Source: an uncultured Clostridia bacterium
GTDB lineage: Bacteria > Bacillota > Clostridia > TANB77 > CAG-508
DNA: 8,901 bases
Direction: 5' to 3'
Assembly: GCA_947628925.1 (NCBI GenBank)
Contig: CANRBU010000044.1
Location: 1-8,901 of the forward strand
Positions 6,901 through 8,901 of this stretch are shown one piece after another. The translations under genes were made by a program, and so were the position numbers. Position 1 is the first letter of the stretch. Every line of letters begins with the position of its first letter. The notes beneath the pieces were generated by a model. It was not told where the DNA came from. It saw only the letters and a program-made list of their open reading frames with translations, and searched no databases.

Positions 6901-7978
6901 ATTCATTAGCAAATTTTTCTTTATTTTGTCGCAAATTTTCACGCTTTTCTTCTTTTTGTTTTTCTTCATTTTCTAGTTCTTGCAAACGATTCTTTTTTTC
7001 TTCAATTTCTTGCATAAATCTTTTTTGGTTATCTTGATTGTTTGCAATTCTAGTTTGTGATACACTAATATCTGAATTTAACATTTCAATCTCTTTTTGA
7101 CTTTCAAAGCCTAAGTTTGACATGTTTTCTACTTTATTTGTTATTTCATCAATATCATTTTTTAATTCTTCTTTTGCATGTTTTATTCTTTCTAATTTGG
7201 TTTCTTCATCATCACATTGTTGTTTAGTTATATCTTCTACCTCTGTAACTTTTTGCAACTCTGATTTGTTTTGCTCAATATTATGTGCAAAAAGCCCTAC
7301 TTCAATATTTTTTAGTTCTTCATGCAAATTCAAATATTTTTTTGCTTTTTCTGCTTGGGCATATAATGGATCTAAATTACCTTCTATTTCTGATATAATA
7401 TCATTTATTCTTAATAAATTTAATTTTGTATGTTCAAGCTTTTTCTCAGATTCCTCTTTACGATTTCTATATTTAACAATTCCTGCAGCTTCTTCAAAAA
7501 TATGTCTTCTGTCTTCTGATTTATTACTTAATATCTCATCAATTTTTCCTTGTCCAACAATAGAATAGCCATCTTTTCCTATCCCTGTATCCATAAATAA
7601 TTCTAAAATATCTTTTAACCTGCATGGAACTTTATTTATATAATATCCATTTTCTCCACTTCTATATAACTTCCTTGTAACAGTTACTTCAGAATATTCA
7701 ATAGGTAACCCACCATCTGTATTGTCAAACACAAGTGAGCTTTCTGCAAAGCCTAATGATTTTCGATTTTGAGTACCTGAAAAAATTATATCTAATGACT
7801 TAGCTCCTCTTAGTGCTTTTATACTTTGCTCACCTAATACCCATCTAATTGCATCTGATATATTACTTTTTCCTGAACCATTTGGTCCTATAACTGTTGT
7901 AATTCCTTCTTTTAGTTCGATGACTGTTTTATCTGCAAAAGATTTAAACCCTTGCATTTCAATTCTTTTTAAATACAT
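6848..7978 (-). CDS. smc: SMC chromosome segregation ATPase, N-terminal head and coiled coil (ends at frameshift)
   Basis: The N-terminal half of SMC, the core of bacterial condensin. It works with ScpA/ScpB to align chromosome arms and segregate origins. It starts MYLKRIEMQGFKSF, with Walker A GPNGSGKS (31-38), LGEQSIKALRGAKSLDIIF and the signal region DTGIGKDGYSIVGQGKIDEIL. The ascending coiled coil begins at about residue 170. GGTGG (7989-7985) lies six bases before the ATG. The frame agrees with SMC up to about residue 361-363 and then ends in 13 unrelated basic residues and a TAA at 6850-6848. Removing one base joins it to the downstream frame and gives 1182 residues, close to the 1186 of B. 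subtilis SMC. The XRE gene lies 50 bases upstream on the same strand, and aspS follows. The common rnc and ftsY neighbours are absent. Confidence 0.9.
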   Translation of the reverse strand: MYLKRIEMQGFKSFADKTVIELKEGITTVIGPNGSGKSNISDAIRWVLGEQSIKALRGAKSLDIIFSGTQNRKSLGFAESSLVFDNTDGGLPIEYSEVTVTRKLYRSGENGYYINKVPCRLKDILELFMDTGIGKDGYSIVGQGKIDEILSNKSEDRRHIFEEAAGIVKYRNRKEESEKKLEHTKLNLLRINDIISEIEGNLDPLYAQAEKAKKYLNLHEELKNIEVGLFAHNIEQNKSELQKVTEVEDITKQQCDDEETKLERIKHAKEELKNDIDEITNKVENMSNLGFESQKEIEMLNSDISVSQTRIANNQDNQKRFMQEIEEKKNRLQELENEEKQKEEKRENLRQNKEKFANELKRKRTRVIYNNRKTFK

Positions 7979-8028
7979 ATATTACCACCGTACTTAGTGT
8001 ATATCATTTTTCATTTTTTGTAAAGAGA

Positions 8029-8355
8029 TTACATGTGATTTGCTACTAACTCAGCTACTTCATATATAAATCTTTGCTTTTCTGGTGTACATTTTTCTAA
8101 TATATTTTTAAAATCTTGACTTAAATAATTTTCCGTATTTTCTGTAATTCCTGTTATAAAATATCCTACTGGTTTATCTAATATTTCTGCAATTTGCACC
8201 ATTCTTTTTAAATTAATTTGTGTTTTCCCTGTTTCTAGTCTACTATAAAAAGCTACTGAAGTATCTATAATATCAGACATTTCTTCTTGTGTAAGATGTT
8301 TTTTTATTCTTTCTTCTTTAATTCTTCTACCTATAACTGTATAATCTAATGGCAT
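8029..8355 (-). CDS. XRE-family helix-turn-helix transcriptional regulator
   Basis: A 108-residue protein with a Cro/C1-type HTH at about residues 8-62. The HTH core is LTQEEMSDIIDTSVAFYSRLETG (helices at about 22-41), followed by MVQIAEILDKPVGYF, the usual fifth-helix region. The C-terminal part (about 75-108, including CTPEKQRFIYEVAEL) is a short amphipathic extension, probably for dimerisation, as in many small clostridial XRE repressors. The frame also offers a GTG at 8364, but that is only two bases after the AAAGGG ribosome site. ATG 8355, 11 bases after it, is preferred. The target is unknown, and a palindrome within its own promoter suggests autoregulation. smc starts 50 bases downstream on the same strand with no clear terminator between, so co-transcription is possible. 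Confidence 0.9.
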   Translation of the reverse strand: MPLDYTVIGRRIKEERIKKHLTQEEMSDIIDTSVAFYSRLETGKTQINLKRMVQIAEILDKPVGYFITGITENTENYLSQDFKNILEKCTPEKQRFIYEVAELVANHM

Positions 8356-8411
8356 ATTAATCACATCCCTTTCTAATTGTTAAGAATTTTTTGCAACTTT
8401 CCTACTAAATA

Positions 8412-8441
8412 AATATAGCACCATATGGTATAGTTTGTCAA
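8412..8441 (-). promoter_or_regulatory. Promoter of the XRE regulator
   Basis: On the minus strand a perfect -35 TTGACA (8441-8436) and a -10 TATATT (8417-8412, 5 of 6) are separated by 18 bases. The start would be near 8405, giving a leader of about 50 bases before ATG 8355. Immediately upstream (8442-8478) the DNA is almost pure A/T with repeated TATTTATT units, which could act as an UP element. Confidence 0.72.
8420..8429. promoter_or_regulatory. Candidate operator palindrome in the XRE promoter spacer
   Basis: ACCATATGGT is a perfect 10-bp palindrome lying entirely between the -35 and -10 boxes of the XRE promoter. The flanks (ATAGC on one side, ATAG on the other) partly extend the dyad. 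A dimeric XRE repressor bound here would block RNA polymerase, the classic arrangement for autorepression. That the XRE protein binds it is inference from position and symmetry. Confidence 0.5.
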
Positions 8442-8498
8442 TATATTTTTTATTTATTTGTAAATATTTATTTATTAATCTTAGACTTAATTTATACC

Positions 8499-8901
8499 CT
8501 ATATGTTTATATATTTTGTTTCAAACGCTTTTAACTGTAAGAATATATCAAATTCATCTATTTCATTTTCTAGCATTTGTATTAATTTCCTTTTATTTTC
8601 ATTACTAATTTGCATTTTTAATAAATTTATTTTACTTATAATTGAGCTTTTCCTAAGTAATGCAACTGGTTTACATTTTTGCAAATCAACAAAATTGTAA
8701 AATAGATTAATACAATTACTCCCAAAAGAAGTATATCTAATATTAGTGTTTTCCTTGATATTCCAATTCTTTTTGCCCACATATATAACTATTGGTACAA
8801 TTATTGGTGGTCTTACACTATATGATTTTTCTGTTTTCCAGTTTTTGAAAAATATAGTACATTCATTTAAAACATTATATGTAATGTTATAGTTAGGCTC
8901 T
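8499..8901 (-). CDS. C-terminal part of an Rpn/PD-(D/E)XK nuclease-like protein (partial, runs off the right edge)
   Basis: The minus-strand frame is open from the right edge (first full codon at 8900) to TAG at 8501-8499, giving 133 residues with no start in view. A GTG at 8780 is internal: the frame continues upstream of it with convincing protein sequence, including PPIIVPIVIYVGKKNWN. That PIVIYxGxxxWN block, then an LFYNFVDLQ strand and a Leu/Lys/Glu-rich helical end, resembles the middle and C-terminal part of Rpn/transposase_31-type proteins in Clostridia. In those, the N-terminal PD-(D/E)XK nuclease core would lie beyond the window. The match is from memory of the motif, not a search. 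It could also be another uncharacterised family with the same strand motif. No strong terminator follows the stop. Confidence 0.5.
   Translation of the reverse strand, partial: EPNYNITYNVLNECTIFFKNWKTEKSYSVRPPIIVPIVIYVGKKNWNIKENTNIRYTSFGSNCINLFYNFVDLQKCKPVALLRKSSIISKINLLKMQISNENKRKLIQMLENEIDEFDIFLQLKAFETKYINI

Noticed and set aside
7122..7568. Plus-strand 148-codon open frame opposite smc
   Set aside because: It is a Ser/Phe-rich antisense shadow of the Lys/Glu-rich SMC coiled coil, with no ribosome site. The same applies to 6140-6463 and 6654-6875.
7996..8024. A separate smc promoter (TTTACA, 17 bases, TACACT on the minus strand)
   Set aside because: The -10 matches only 4 of 6, and the predicted start would fall on the ribosome binding site at 7989-7985, leaving almost no leader. 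It is possible but not supportable.

Overview
The window is A+T-rich DNA with strong AGGAGG-type ribosome binding sites, sigma-A-like promoters and a T-box leader. It also carries a full-size bacterial SMC gene and a Clostridia-like gene neighbourhood. Together these point to a low-GC Firmicute, most likely a member of the Clostridia. TGG encodes Trp in the genes read here, and nothing suggests a variant genetic code.

Layout. Positions 1-101 hold the last 32 codons of an unidentified plus-strand gene, followed by a hairpin. A well-formed promoter (216-244) then serves a 537-residue MOP-superfamily flippase of the SpoVB/MurJ-like type (299-1912). Next comes a small HU-type nucleoid protein (2037-2315), closed by a strong terminator (2344-2376). 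From there to the end of the window every gene is on the minus strand. In transcription order, from right to left, these are: the 3' part of an Rpn/PD-(D/E)XK-nuclease-like gene cut by the window edge (8499-8901); a 108-residue XRE-family regulator (8029-8355); smc (7978 down to 4429); and aspS (4132 down to 2387). aspS has its own promoter and a complete T-box riboswitch.

Three points deserve attention. First, smc is full length (1182 residues once one base is removed) but carries a single +1 frameshift in the N-terminal coiled coil, between 6900 and 6848. All ATPase and hinge motifs are intact on both sides. Second, the AspRS belongs by sequence to the non-discriminating-looking subgroup (motif 2 variant RADRAPGEF, and ALPQAPQQFKQ). 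Its T-box specifier loop offers AAC (Asn) and no Asp codon, suggesting that aspS responds to tRNA-Asn charging through the transamidation route. Third, the XRE regulator's promoter has a perfect 10-bp palindrome exactly between its -35 and -10 boxes, a natural autoregulatory operator.

Most of the content is housekeeping: envelope precursor flipping, nucleoid structure, chromosome segregation and tRNA charging. I see no tRNA or rRNA gene, CRISPR array, insertion sequence or obvious defence system. The only accessory-looking gene is the fragment at the right edge.
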